A stretch of DNA of 8,254 nucleotides from an uncultured Rhodoplanes sp. (GCA_936924235.1 CAKZHN010000096.1:1-8254); one strand, 5' to 3'; counted from the stretch's first letter, positions 1 to 6,662 are shown. Notes: a model not told the origin generated them from the sequence alone. Made by a program: numbers and translations.

Positions 1-35
1 GGTGACCCTTGCGCTTCCGCCATCACGTCACCCAT
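1..35 (-). CDS. Possible start of a further operon gene, cut by left edge
   Basis: An ATG at 35-33 on the minus strand opens a frame reading MGDVMAEAQGS to the window edge, with a second in-frame ATG at 23-21. It begins 18 bases after the decarboxylase stop codon at 55-53 and overlaps a second TGA in a TGATG arrangement (37-33). Short spacing on the same strand fits the next gene of the operon. No convincing ribosome binding site is visible, and only eleven codons can be read, so no family can be named. It may be chance. Confidence 0.3.
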   Translation of the reverse strand, partial: MGDVMAEAQGS

Positions 36-67
36 CACTTCACGCCGGCCAATTACTTCACGCCGGC
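32..67 (-). repeat. 18-bp tandem duplication across a stop codon
   Basis: Read on the minus strand, 67-50 is GCCGGCGTGAAGTAATTG and 49-32 is GCCGGCGTGAAGTGATGG, two adjacent 18-mers that match at 16 positions, the first 13 without a mismatch. The first copy encodes the last residues (AGVK) and TAA stop of the decarboxylase. The second, in the same frame, would repeat AGVK and end in TGA. This looks like a small slippage duplication that left a second in-frame stop. Confidence 0.7.
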
Positions 68-1057
68 AAGCAGCTTCTGAACGATCCCGTTCAGCATCGT
101 CACCTTGTCGAGCTCGCCGCAGGACAGCGCCTTGACCTGCCGGGCGCATTCGAAGGTGCCCATGTCGTACGGATAGTCGCTGCCGAGGATGACCTTGGCG
201 GCGCCCCACTCCTTCACCAGGAATTCGAGCTGCGGCTTCGAGTGCAGGATGGTGTCCCAATAGAACGTGCGGATGGTCTCGGCCGGCGGAACCTTGAGAT
301 TGACCTTCGGCTCCGGCCGCACGTGCCAGCCGTGCTGCCAGCGGCCGGCCTGGTACGGCACGAAGCCGCCGCCATGCACCATGTAGAAGCGGATGTTGGG
401 GAAGCGATCGATCACGCCGCCGAACACCAGCGAGGCCGCCGCGATCGTGGTGTCGAGCGGATTGCCGATCAGGTTGTTGAGATAGTACTTCCGCAGCCGG
501 TCCATGCCGGCGACGTTGTTGGGATGCACCATGCAGAAGGCGTTGTGCTGGTTCGCCACTGCCCAGACCGGCTCGAACTCGGGCTCGTCGAGGTTCTTGC
601 CGTTGATGTTGGAGCCGATCTGCATGCCCTTGAGGTTGAGCTTCGAGATCGCGCGTTCGAGCTCGTCGGCCGCGGCCTTCGGGTCCTGCATCGGCAGGGT
701 GGCGATGCCGTAGAAGCTCTTCGGATAGTCGCGGACGTGCTTGGCGATCTGATCGTTCTGAATGATGCAGGCCGCCTTGGTCATGCCGGCGTCCTGGTTG
801 TAGAGGAAGGTCTGCGGCGTGTTCGACAGCACCTGCATGTCGACCTCGGACGCCTTCATGTCCTTCAGCCGCTGCTCGATATCGAAACCGCCGCGCGGCA
901 GCGGCCGGTACGGCACGCCGGCCACAGTCCACTCGAACACGTCCTTCTCGTATTCCTTGAGGCCGGATGCGACCTTCGGCACCTCCTTGTTGAGGAGGTT
1001 CATGGTCTCCTCGGTGCAGATGTGCGCGTGGGCGTCGATCGCGAGCGGATTCGGCAT
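53..1057 (-). CDS. ACMSD-family amidohydrolase, probable aromatic/muconate decarboxylase
   Basis: A 334-residue TIM-barrel metal-dependent hydrolase of the 2-amino-3-carboxymuconate-6-semialdehyde decarboxylase (ACMSD) family, which performs non-oxidative C-C decarboxylation with one divalent metal, usually zinc. Visible active-site residues are the HxH metal pair H10/H12 (DAHAHI), H178 (VHPN), H228 (VHGGG) and D294 (GSDYP). R51 and R239 stand where the Pseudomonas fluorescens enzyme, as I remember it, has the arginines that bind substrate carboxylates. The length also fits the family. The block PMQDP (122-126) and QIG (146-148) are family-typical. One difference is HPN where ACMSD usually has HPW. 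The start is supported by a purine-rich Shine-Dalgarno stretch (GGGGAAGG) just upstream, at 1067-1060. It follows the dioxygenase beta gene by 116 bases, so it probably acts on a carboxylated product of that pathway. Relatives include gamma-resorcylate and 5-carboxyvanillate decarboxylases, so the true substrate is open. Confidence 0.88.
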   Translation of the reverse strand: MPNPLAIDAHAHICTEETMNLLNKEVPKVASGLKEYEKDVFEWTVAGVPYRPLPRGGFDIEQRLKDMKASEVDMQVLSNTPQTFLYNQDAGMTKAACIIQNDQIAKHVRDYPKSFYGIATLPMQDPKAAADELERAISKLNLKGMQIGSNINGKNLDEPEFEPVWAVANQHNAFCMVHPNNVAGMDRLRKYYLNNLIGNPLDTTIAAASLVFGGVIDRFPNIRFYMVHGGGFVPYQAGRWQHGWHVRPEPKVNLKVPPAETIRTFYWDTILHSKPQLEFLVKEWGAAKVILGSDYPYDMGTFECARQVKALSCGELDKVTMLNGIVQKLLAGVK

Positions 1058-1077
1058 GTCCTTCCCCTTCTAACGCG

Positions 1078-1101
1078 ATGGCCGGGCTGGTTCCCGGCCA
1101 T
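1078..1101 (-). other. Intercistronic GC-rich hairpin
   Basis: A perfect 9-bp inverted repeat, ATGGCCGGG (1078-1086) and CCCGGCCAT (1093-1101), encloses a 6-base loop. It lies in the 116-base gap between the dioxygenase beta stop (1174) and the decarboxylase start (1057), ending about 20 bases before the start codon. No T-run follows on the minus strand (the next bases are CGCGTTAG), so it is not a typical intrinsic terminator. A role in mRNA processing or in setting different levels of the two products is possible but inferred. A weaker 5-bp hairpin (1141-1155, CCGGG/CCCGG) sits in the same gap. Confidence 0.5.
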
Positions 1102-1173
1102 TCGTCTTGTTCGTTGTCGATTAAAGCAAGCCGCAGCCGCCCGGGACAAGCCCGGTTTCGGCCAAGGCGCCGG

Positions 1174-1683
1174 TCAGAGCAGGAAGCTCACCGCGCCCAT
1201 CGGGCCAAGCTCCTCGGCGTCGAGGATGGCGCGACGCTCGTGGATCTTGAGCCCGGCGTCGGTCTGCTTGAGCTTGTAGCGATAGCGGCCGACGAACTGT
1301 CGCGGCGCCTGTTCGTGGCGGCGAAAGCGGAAGATCGCGAAGTTGGCCGCGACGGCGATCAGGCCGTCCTCGACGCCGGTGATCCGCACGTTGGAGATCA
1401 TCCGCCGCGTGTGCGACGGCGGATACTCGGCGTGGCAGTTCGGATCCTTCAATCGGATGATGCGCTCACGGAGCCGCACGATGTCGTCGGCCACGGTGAA
1501 CAGCGTGAAGCGGTGATCACCGTCGGGCTTGTCGTTCGGCGGCACATAATAGCTGGCGTCCTCGGTGAGCAGGCCCAGCCAGTCATCGAGCCGCCAGGCG
1601 TCAAGCAGATCGGCCTCGTGATAGAAGAGGTCCTCCACCTCGGCGCGCGTCACCGTGGAGGCGTGATCGAGCGGCTTGCTCAT
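1174..1683 (-). CDS. Aromatic ring-hydroxylating dioxygenase, beta (small) subunit
   Basis: A 169-residue protein of the ring-hydroxylating dioxygenase beta-subunit family (SnoaL/NTF2-like cone fold). It has no redox cofactor and mainly builds the alpha3-beta3 hexamer. Typical features are the N-terminal helix with YHEADLLDAW (21-30) followed by W35 and the segment DASYYVPP (42-49), the basic stretch RRMISNV (93-99), and the C-terminal strand ending in ERRAILDAEEL (149-159). The start is the ATG at 1683-1681, which overlaps the alpha TGA (1682-1680) as ATGA, with a GGAGG Shine-Dalgarno at 1695-1691 inside the end of the alpha gene. This implies translational coupling that keeps the subunits in equal amounts. 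The frame is open 111 bases further upstream, but that part overlaps alpha and lacks family similarity. Confidence 0.93.
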   Translation of the reverse strand: MSKPLDHASTVTRAEVEDLFYHEADLLDAWRLDDWLGLLTEDASYYVPPNDKPDGDHRFTLFTVADDIVRLRERIIRLKDPNCHAEYPPSHTRRMISNVRITGVEDGLIAVAANFAIFRFRRHEQAPRQFVGRYRYKLKQTDAGLKIHERRAILDAEELGPMGAVSFLL

Positions 1684-2987
1684 GCCCGCGCCTCCATCAT
1701 CTCGTTCCACTTGCGCCAGAAGACCCGCAGATGGCCCTCGTCGGTGGCAAGCTGCTCCTGGCTGTTGCCCATGCCGCGCGACAGGTCCGTCCACGGCACC
1801 TCGCGCCAGGCCGCATAGCCCTGCTGCGCCAGTTCCAGCGCCGCCACGTCATCGGGCGTCGCGAAGCCGCCCGGGCCGTAGAAGGTGAGGAACGCGTGGA
1901 GCCGCCGCGCGCGCTGCGCCTCGGTCTCCTCGACCGGGCCGAGCGCCCAGGCCGTGACCTTCATCAGGTCCGGCGCGACCGGCGTGAAGTGGCGCACCGT
2001 CACTGACGAGCCGTCGTTGATCACGAGGTTCGGGAAGATGCAGAGGTTGCGGTTGGTGTCGGCGACGCGCGCGGCGCGCGCCTCGCCGAGCCGCCCGACC
2101 AGCTCCTTGCGGATGGCGTCGATGTCGGCCTTGGCCTCCTCGCCATAGACCGAGATCCACTTCGCCACCGGACGGCCACGATAGTTCGGATTGTCGGTGG
2201 TGAGATGGCCGTTGCCGAGGTCCACGCCGAAACCCTTGGTCGGCAGCATGTGTCCCTTGGCCGGCGTGATGTTGACGCCAGAGTTGCGCATGTAGTTCAG
2301 CCAGGTCGAGTGCGTGGTGACCAAGTGGTAGTCGTCGACGCTGTTCTCGACCAGCAGCTTCCAGTTCGCCTTGATGTCGTATTCCTGGACGCCGGAGATG
2401 ATCTCCATCTTGCCGGACGGCGACTGGTCGACCACGAGGTCGATGTAATCTTTCGCGCCGGCCAGATAGGTCGGAAGATCGACCGCATCCGGATCGAGAT
2501 TGGCGAAGTAAAAATCCTTGTAGTGCTCGAGACGCGGCACCGGCACGAGGCCCTTGCCCTTCTTGTCGAAGGTCGGCGCGTAGGCCTCGTCGCCCGGGAT
2601 GCCCTTGATCGAGCCGTCGGTGTTGTAGGCCCAGCCGTGATAGATGCAGTAGAACTGCCGGGTGTTGCCCTCGCGCTCGCGGCAGACGATCGCGCCGCGA
2701 TGGCGGCAGACATTGAACAGCGCGCGGACGTTGCCCTGGCGATCGCGGCAGAAGATCACCGGCCGGCCGGCGACGTGGCGAGTGACGAAGTCGCCCGGAT
2801 TCTTGATCTCCGAGGCGTGGCCGACATAGACCCAGCACTTGTCGAAGATGGCGCGGTTCTCGTCTTCCAGGATGTCCGGCGAGACAAACACGCTGCGATG
2901 GACCTGGAACGTCATGTTCTGCAGGTCCTCGACGATGAGCTTGCCGTTGCCGTTGGAATGGCCGTTTTTGCCAGGGGTATCAAGCAT
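1680..2987 (-). CDS. Rieske non-heme iron aromatic ring-hydroxylating dioxygenase, alpha (large) subunit
   Basis: The 435-residue catalytic subunit of a three-component oxygenase that adds O2 to an aromatic ring, usually giving a cis-dihydrodiol. The N-terminal Rieske domain carries C94-x-H96 and C114-x2-H117 (CxH-x17-CxxH), ligands of a [2Fe-2S] cluster. The C-terminal domain has the mononuclear iron motif D218-x2-H221-x4-H226, where D218 is the bridging aspartate that passes electrons from the neighbouring Rieske centre and H221/H226 bind iron. The third iron ligand is probably D379 or D380 in GPGGFATPDD (371-380). A paired beta subunit and this C-terminal motif fit the naphthalene/benzoate-type hexameric enzymes better than single-subunit phthalate 4,5-dioxygenases. 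The start has GGAG at 2997-2994, six bases upstream of the ATG. Ferredoxin and reductase genes are absent nearby, so electrons must come from proteins encoded elsewhere. Substrate is not determinable; an aromatic carboxylate is suggested by the neighbours. Confidence 0.94.
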   Translation of the reverse strand: MLDTPGKNGHSNGNGKLIVEDLQNMTFQVHRSVFVSPDILEDENRAIFDKCWVYVGHASEIKNPGDFVTRHVAGRPVIFCRDRQGNVRALFNVCRHRGAIVCREREGNTRQFYCIYHGWAYNTDGSIKGIPGDEAYAPTFDKKGKGLVPVPRLEHYKDFYFANLDPDAVDLPTYLAGAKDYIDLVVDQSPSGKMEIISGVQEYDIKANWKLLVENSVDDYHLVTTHSTWLNYMRNSGVNITPAKGHMLPTKGFGVDLGNGHLTTDNPNYRGRPVAKWISVYGEEAKADIDAIRKELVGRLGEARAARVADTNRNLCIFPNLVINDGSSVTVRHFTPVAPDLMKVTAWALGPVEETEAQRARRLHAFLTFYGPGGFATPDDVAALELAQQGYAAWREVPWTDLSRGMGNSQEQLATDEGHLRVFWRKWNEMMEARA

Positions 2988-3043
2988 TTGAGGCTCCAGC
3001 GAATGACGCGCGAGCGGCGCCGGATTTGGCGACTTGTCTATAT

Positions 3044-4240
3044 CTAGCCCGGTGGGCCGTCCACCGCCACCTGATGTTCCAGCGCCACCTCTTTGTTCTG
3101 CTGCGATGAACGCAGGATGGCGAGCGCCACCTCGACGGTGGCCTTGCCCCAGCGGCCGTCATGCACCGGCTTGCGGTTGGTCCGGATAGCGGTCGCGAGG
3201 TCGTCCAGCACCTCCCGGCGCCCCGGCATGCTCGTGCCGCGCGGGATGGCGATCTCGCGCATGCCTTCGCGGCCATAGATCGTGACGCCGTCGGCCGACG
3301 CGCGCATGTCGCCCTCGGAACAGGTCACGATGGTGATACCGAAATGCGGCTGGTGCGGCGGCAGCGCGGCGGCGGTGTTGCCATAGGCGAAGGTCTCGGT
3401 GCGCGCTTTTGTCTCGTCGCTCGCCTGGGCCAGCGCCCGGCGGGCCGCGCCATGGGCGATCGGCTTCGGCGCGCCGCGCTCGCTGAGGCCGAAGTGCCAT
3501 TCGTCGGAATCGAAATGGTCGTAGCCGCTGTAGACCAGCGAGGCCGTGGCGCCGTTGTCGAATTGCAGGAGCGCGGCGCAGCTTCCCTCGGTCGGCCGCG
3601 ACGGATCGAGCACGCTGGCCTGCGCCCGGACGCTGCGAACGATGCCGCCCGCGAGCAGCCGCGCGGTGTCGATCTGGTGCGGCACCTGGTTGAACAGGAT
3701 GCCGCCACCTTTCGAGGTGTCGAGTTCCTCGGGCCGGCGCGGGCGATAGAGGAAGTTGGTGTAGTTGAAGCTGTTGATCAGGCCGAGCCGGCCCAATTCG
3801 CCGCGCGCGATGATGTCGCGCATCAGCCGCACGTTCGGATCGAAGGCATGGGTGTGGCCGACGACGAGATGCACCTTGTGGCGCTCGACCGCCGCGATGA
3901 TGGTGTCGCAGTCGGCAAGCGTCAGCGCCATCGGCTTTTCCAGGATGATGTGCTTGCCGTGCCGGGCGGCGAGCACCGCATGGGGCGCGTGGAACTGGTG
4001 CGGGGTGGCGATATAGACCGCCTGCACCTCCGGGTCGGCCATGAGTTCTTCGGCGTCGGCATAGGCTCGGGCGTTGTGGTCGCGGGCGAAGGTCTCGCGC
4101 GGGCCCGGGTGCGGATCGGCGGCGGCTTTGAGCACATAGCCGCCATGCGCGGCGGCGGCATGCACCATCACGGCGCCGGCCATGCCGAGGCCGACGATTC
4201 CCAGGCCGATCGGGGCCATTTTTGCGCCAGTTTCAGTCAT
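3044..4240 (-). CDS. Gfo/Idh/MocA-family NAD(P)-dependent oxidoreductase, possible dihydrodiol dehydrogenase
   Basis: A 398-residue oxidoreductase of the Gfo/Idh/MocA family. The N-terminal Rossmann domain shows GIVGLGMAG (14-22) for dinucleotide binding and the family EKP signature at 101-103, whose lysine is usually catalytic. The C-terminal alpha/beta domain has GGGILFNQVPHQID (178-191), with H188 at the usual catalytic histidine position. The common aspartate four residues earlier is N184 here. As first gene of an operon with a dioxygenase and a decarboxylase, it may oxidise a cis-dihydrodiol to a catechol, a role known in this family for the phthalate 4,5-dihydrodiol dehydrogenase Pht4 and for mammalian dihydrodiol dehydrogenase. 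That role is inferred, since most family members act on sugars. The start ATG at 4240 has only a weak upstream GGAAAAG. An in-frame ATG at 4219 (residue 8, just before the Rossmann strand) is an alternative. The gap to the alpha gene is 56 bases. Confidence 0.85.
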   Translation of the reverse strand: MTETGAKMAPIGLGIVGLGMAGAVMVHAAAAHGGYVLKAAADPHPGPRETFARDHNARAYADAEELMADPEVQAVYIATPHQFHAPHAVLAARHGKHIILEKPMALTLADCDTIIAAVERHKVHLVVGHTHAFDPNVRLMRDIIARGELGRLGLINSFNYTNFLYRPRRPEELDTSKGGGILFNQVPHQIDTARLLAGGIVRSVRAQASVLDPSRPTEGSCAALLQFDNGATASLVYSGYDHFDSDEWHFGLSERGAPKPIAHGAARRALAQASDETKARTETFAYGNTAAALPPHQPHFGITIVTCSEGDMRASADGVTIYGREGMREIAIPRGTSMPGRREVLDDLATAIRTNRKPVHDGRWGKATVEVALAILRSSQQNKEVALEHQVAVDGPPG

Positions 4241-4328
4241 TGCACGGGGCTTTTCCGGCCGTTATTTCTGTGGTTCCTCCAGTGCTTATCTGCCCCGTAT
4301 CTGCCCCTCCTGGAAAGCCCCAGCCGAC
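4241..4328. promoter_or_regulatory. Divergent promoter region of the catabolic operon and the CoxL-like gene
   Basis: This 88-base gap separates two oppositely transcribed genes, so it should hold promoters for both and is the natural place for a shared operator. It is less GC-rich than the flanking genes near 4262-4290. I see no convincing consensus -35/-10 pair on either strand; TTGCAC (4240-4245) and TTATTT (4262-4267), 16 bases apart, are only a weak candidate in the plus direction. Confidence 0.55.
4287..4307. promoter_or_regulatory. Tandem 10-bp direct repeat, candidate operator
   Basis: TATCTGCCCC occurs at 4287-4296 and again at 4298-4307, identical, separated by one base. The 11-base period is about one DNA helical turn, so two protein subunits could sit on the same face. 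The site lies within the divergent intergenic region, 21 bases before the CoxL-like start codon. No regulator gene lies in the window, so the binding protein is unknown. Confidence 0.4.
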
Positions 4329-6662
4329 ATGGACACCACGACCTCCCATCCCGCCACGAAGCGCGTCGAGGACGACTACCTGCTGCGCGGCGCCGGCCGC
4401 TACATGGCGGACGCCCCCCTGCCCGGCCAGACCTATGCGGCCTTCGTGCGCTCGCCCCACGCCCATGCCGACGTGAAGTCGGTCGACACCCAGGCGGCGC
4501 TGGCGATCAAGGGCGTGGTCGCGGTGATCACCGCGGCGGACATTGCGGCGGCGGGCGTCAAGAACCTGTCGCAGCATCCGCCGGTCGCGGGGCGCAACGG
4601 CGGCAAGCTCGCCATGCCGGTGCGGCCGGCGCTCGCCGGCGAGCGGGTGCGGCATATCGGCGAAGCGGTCGCCATGGTGCTGGCCGAGACGGCCGCGGCC
4701 GCGCAGGACGGCGCCGAGGCGGTCGAGGTCGAGTACGAGCCGCTCGATGCCGTCGTGGATATCCGCGAGGCGTTGAAGCCCGGCGCGCCGCAGATCTGGG
4801 CCGAGGCACCCGGCAATCTTGCGGTCGACTGGATGGGCCTTGCCGCCAACCCGGAGGAGATGGCCAAGAAGGTCGACGACGCGATCAAGTCGGCCGCGCA
4901 TGTGGCGCGGGTGTCGCTCGTGCACCAGCGCATCAACGTCGCCTCGATGGAGCCGCGCGGCGGGACCGCGAGCTACGACAAGGCCAACGACGGTTATCTC
5001 CTGCGCGTCTGCTCGCAGGGCGCGCGCGCCATGCGCGACGCCATGGCGGGTGTGATGGGCATTCCGCCGGCGAAGATCCGCGTCACCACCGAGGAGGTCG
5101 GCGGCGCGTTCGGGCTCAAGACCGGGCCTTATCCGGAATATGTCGCGATGCTGGTCGGTGCCAAGAAGACCGGCCGGCCGGTGCACTGGATGTCGGGCCG
5201 CAACGAGTCGTTCGTGAGCGATAACCACGCCCGCGACGCCTATAGCGAGGTCGAGCTTGCGCTCGACGCCAGCGGCAAGTTCCTGGCGTTCCGGCTGCGC
5301 CATGACGGCAGCCTCGGCGCCTATGTCGGCGCGGTCGGCGCCAACATCCACACCGCCAACATGACGCGCTGCCTGCCCGGCATGTACGACATCAAGCTGC
5401 TCGACGTGCAGTCGAAGTGCGTGTTCACCAACACCACGCCGACCGCGCCCTATCGCGGCGCTGGCCGCCCCGAGGCGAGCTATTGCCTGGAGCGCGTGGT
5501 CGACGAGGCGGCGCGTGTCACCGGCATCGATCCGATCAAGCTGCGCAAGAAGAACCTGATCTCCAAGAAGGCGATGCCGTACAAGACCGCGATCGGCACC
5601 ACCTATGACAGCGGCGACTTCGCCACCGTCGTCGACGCAGGCCTGAAGCTCGCCGACTACGCGGGCTTCAAGGCGCGCAAGAAGGAGTCGAAGAAGAAGG
5701 GCCTCCTTCGCGGCATCGGCGTCTGCTTCGTGCTGGAGCATGCCGGCGGGGCGCCGACCGAGGGCACGCATGTGGTGTTCCCGGGCGGCGACAAGATGAC
5801 GTTCATCATGAACGTGCAGTCGACCGGCCAGAGCCACGCTACGATCTTCCCGCGCATGGTCGCCGAGCGGCTCGGCATCAAGTCCGAGCAGGTCGGCCAC
5901 GCCCATGGCGACAGCGCCCACGAGATCGCGGGCTATGCTTCGGTCGGCTCGCGCACCGCGATGACCGCGGGCCACGCCATGGTGAAAACGCTGGAAGCAA
6001 TGCTCGCCAAGGGCACCAAGGTCGCGGCCGCGGCGCTGGAGGCCGGCGAAGGCGACATCGAATACAAGAACGGCGCCTTCAACGTGGTCGGCACCGACCG
6101 TCGCATGTCGCTGTTCGATGTCGCGGCGCGCGCCAAGGAGATGAAGCAGAAGGGCGAGATCACCGAGGACCTCGACACCAAGGTGGTGACCGACACGCCG
6201 CTCACCTTCCCGAACGGCTGCCACGTCGCCGAGGTCGAGGTGGACCCGGCGACCGGCTTCTCGCGGCTGGCGTCCTATTCGGCGGTCGACGACAGCGGCA
6301 ACATCCTCGACCACACCATCGTGGCCGGCCAGGTCCACGGCTCGGTCGCCATGGGCTTCGGCCAGGCGATGATGGAGCAAACCGTCTATGACGAAGGCGG
6401 CCAGCTCGTCAGCGCGTCGTTCATGGACTACGCCATGCCGCGCGCCGAGGACCTGCCGAGCTTCAAGGACGAAGTAGTCATCGTGCCGGCGACCACCAAC
6501 CCGCTCGGCGTCAAGGGCGCGGGCGAAGCCGGCACCACGGCGGCGATCGCGGCGATCATGAACGCGTTCTCGGATGCGATCCCGGGCTCCGGCCACAAGA
6601 TCCAGATGCCGGCGACGCCGGAGAAGGTGTGGCGGGCCTGCCAGGAAATGGCGACGGGCTGA
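4329..6662 (+). CDS. Xanthine dehydrogenase-family molybdopterin-binding large subunit (form II CoxL-like)
   Basis: A 777-residue molybdenum hydroxylase large subunit, expected to bind a molybdenum-pterin cytosine dinucleotide cofactor and to hydroxylate a substrate with water-derived oxygen. The N-terminal aldehyde oxidase/xanthine dehydrogenase a/b-hammerhead domain spans about residues 14-140 (GAGRYMADAPLPG at 21-33, VRSPHAHA at 40-47). The cofactor domain follows with GGAFG (258-262), PYRGAGR (374-380), TGQSHAT (499-505) and GVKGAGEAG (727-735), where E733 is the expected catalytic glutamate. PYRGAGR matches the AYRGAGR type of form II CoxL and related hydroxylases, not the VAYRCSFR loop of true CO dehydrogenase, so CO oxidation is unlikely. 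An unusual lysine-rich stretch lies at 448-458. The ATG at 4329 is chosen because similarity begins there; the upstream GGAAAG at 4312-4317 is weak. No FAD or [2Fe-2S] subunit gene is adjacent. Aldehydes or N-heteroaromatics are plausible substrates. Confidence 0.92.
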   Translation: MDTTTSHPATKRVEDDYLLRGAGRYMADAPLPGQTYAAFVRSPHAHADVKSVDTQAALAIKGVVAVITAADIAAAGVKNLSQHPPVAGRNGGKLAMPVRPALAGERVRHIGEAVAMVLAETAAAAQDGAEAVEVEYEPLDAVVDIREALKPGAPQIWAEAPGNLAVDWMGLAANPEEMAKKVDDAIKSAAHVARVSLVHQRINVASMEPRGGTASYDKANDGYLLRVCSQGARAMRDAMAGVMGIPPAKIRVTTEEVGGAFGLKTGPYPEYVAMLVGAKKTGRPVHWMSGRNESFVSDNHARDAYSEVELALDASGKFLAFRLRHDGSLGAYVGAVGANIHTANMTRCLPGMYDIKLLDVQSKCVFTNTTPTAPYRGAGRPEASYCLERVVDEAARVTGIDPIKLRKKNLISKKAMPYKTAIGTTYDSGDFATVVDAGLKLADYAGFKARKKESKKKGLLRGIGVCFVLEHAGGAPTEGTHVVFPGGDKMTFIMNVQSTGQSHATIFPRMVAERLGIKSEQVGHAHGDSAHEIAGYASVGSRTAMTAGHAMVKTLEAMLAKGTKVAAAALEAGEGDIEYKNGAFNVVGTDRRMSLFDVAARAKEMKQKGEITEDLDTKVVTDTPLTFPNGCHVAEVEVDPATGFSRLASYSAVDDSGNILDHTIVAGQVHGSVAMGFGQAMMEQTVYDEGGQLVSASFMDYAMPRAEDLPSFKDEVVIVPATTNPLGVKGAGEAGTTAAIAAIMNAFSDAIPGSGHKIQMPATPEKVWRACQEMATG

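Noticed and set aside
1141..1155. CCGGG-ACAAG-CCCGG hairpin as a terminator or dispersed palindromic repeat
   Set aside because: The stem is only 5 bp with no T-run in the transcribed direction. Similar GC palindromes are common in rhizobial intergenic DNA, and copy number cannot be seen from one window.
2..1279. Plus-strand open frame opposite the decarboxylase
   Set aside because: The opposite strand carries the ACMSD-family active-site motifs; this frame is compositional only.
1684..1794. Upstream extension of the beta subunit by 37 codons
   Set aside because: The extension overlaps the alpha gene and lacks beta-subunit similarity. The ATG at 1683 has a GGAGG site and an ATGA overlap typical of coupled subunits.
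3033..3046. AT-rich TATATCTAG stretch as an internal promoter for the dioxygenase alpha gene
   Set aside because: A TATAGA-like box exists on the minus strand, but no properly spaced -35 box is visible, and the gap to the upstream gene is only 56 bases, so read-through is simpler.
4240..4267. Sigma-70-like promoter TTGCAC-16-TTATTT for the CoxL-like gene
   Set aside because: It matches consensus at too few positions to call as a defined promoter; kept only as a weak remark in the intergenic entry.
4182..4328. Upstream extension of the CoxL-like frame to 4182
   Set aside because: It would run into the divergent dehydrogenase gene and covers the intergenic region. Family similarity begins after the ATG at 4329.
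3161..5224. Long plus-strand open frame (687 codons) across the dehydrogenase gene and into the CoxL-like gene
   Set aside because: It runs antisense to one real gene and out of frame through another, with no recognisable motif.
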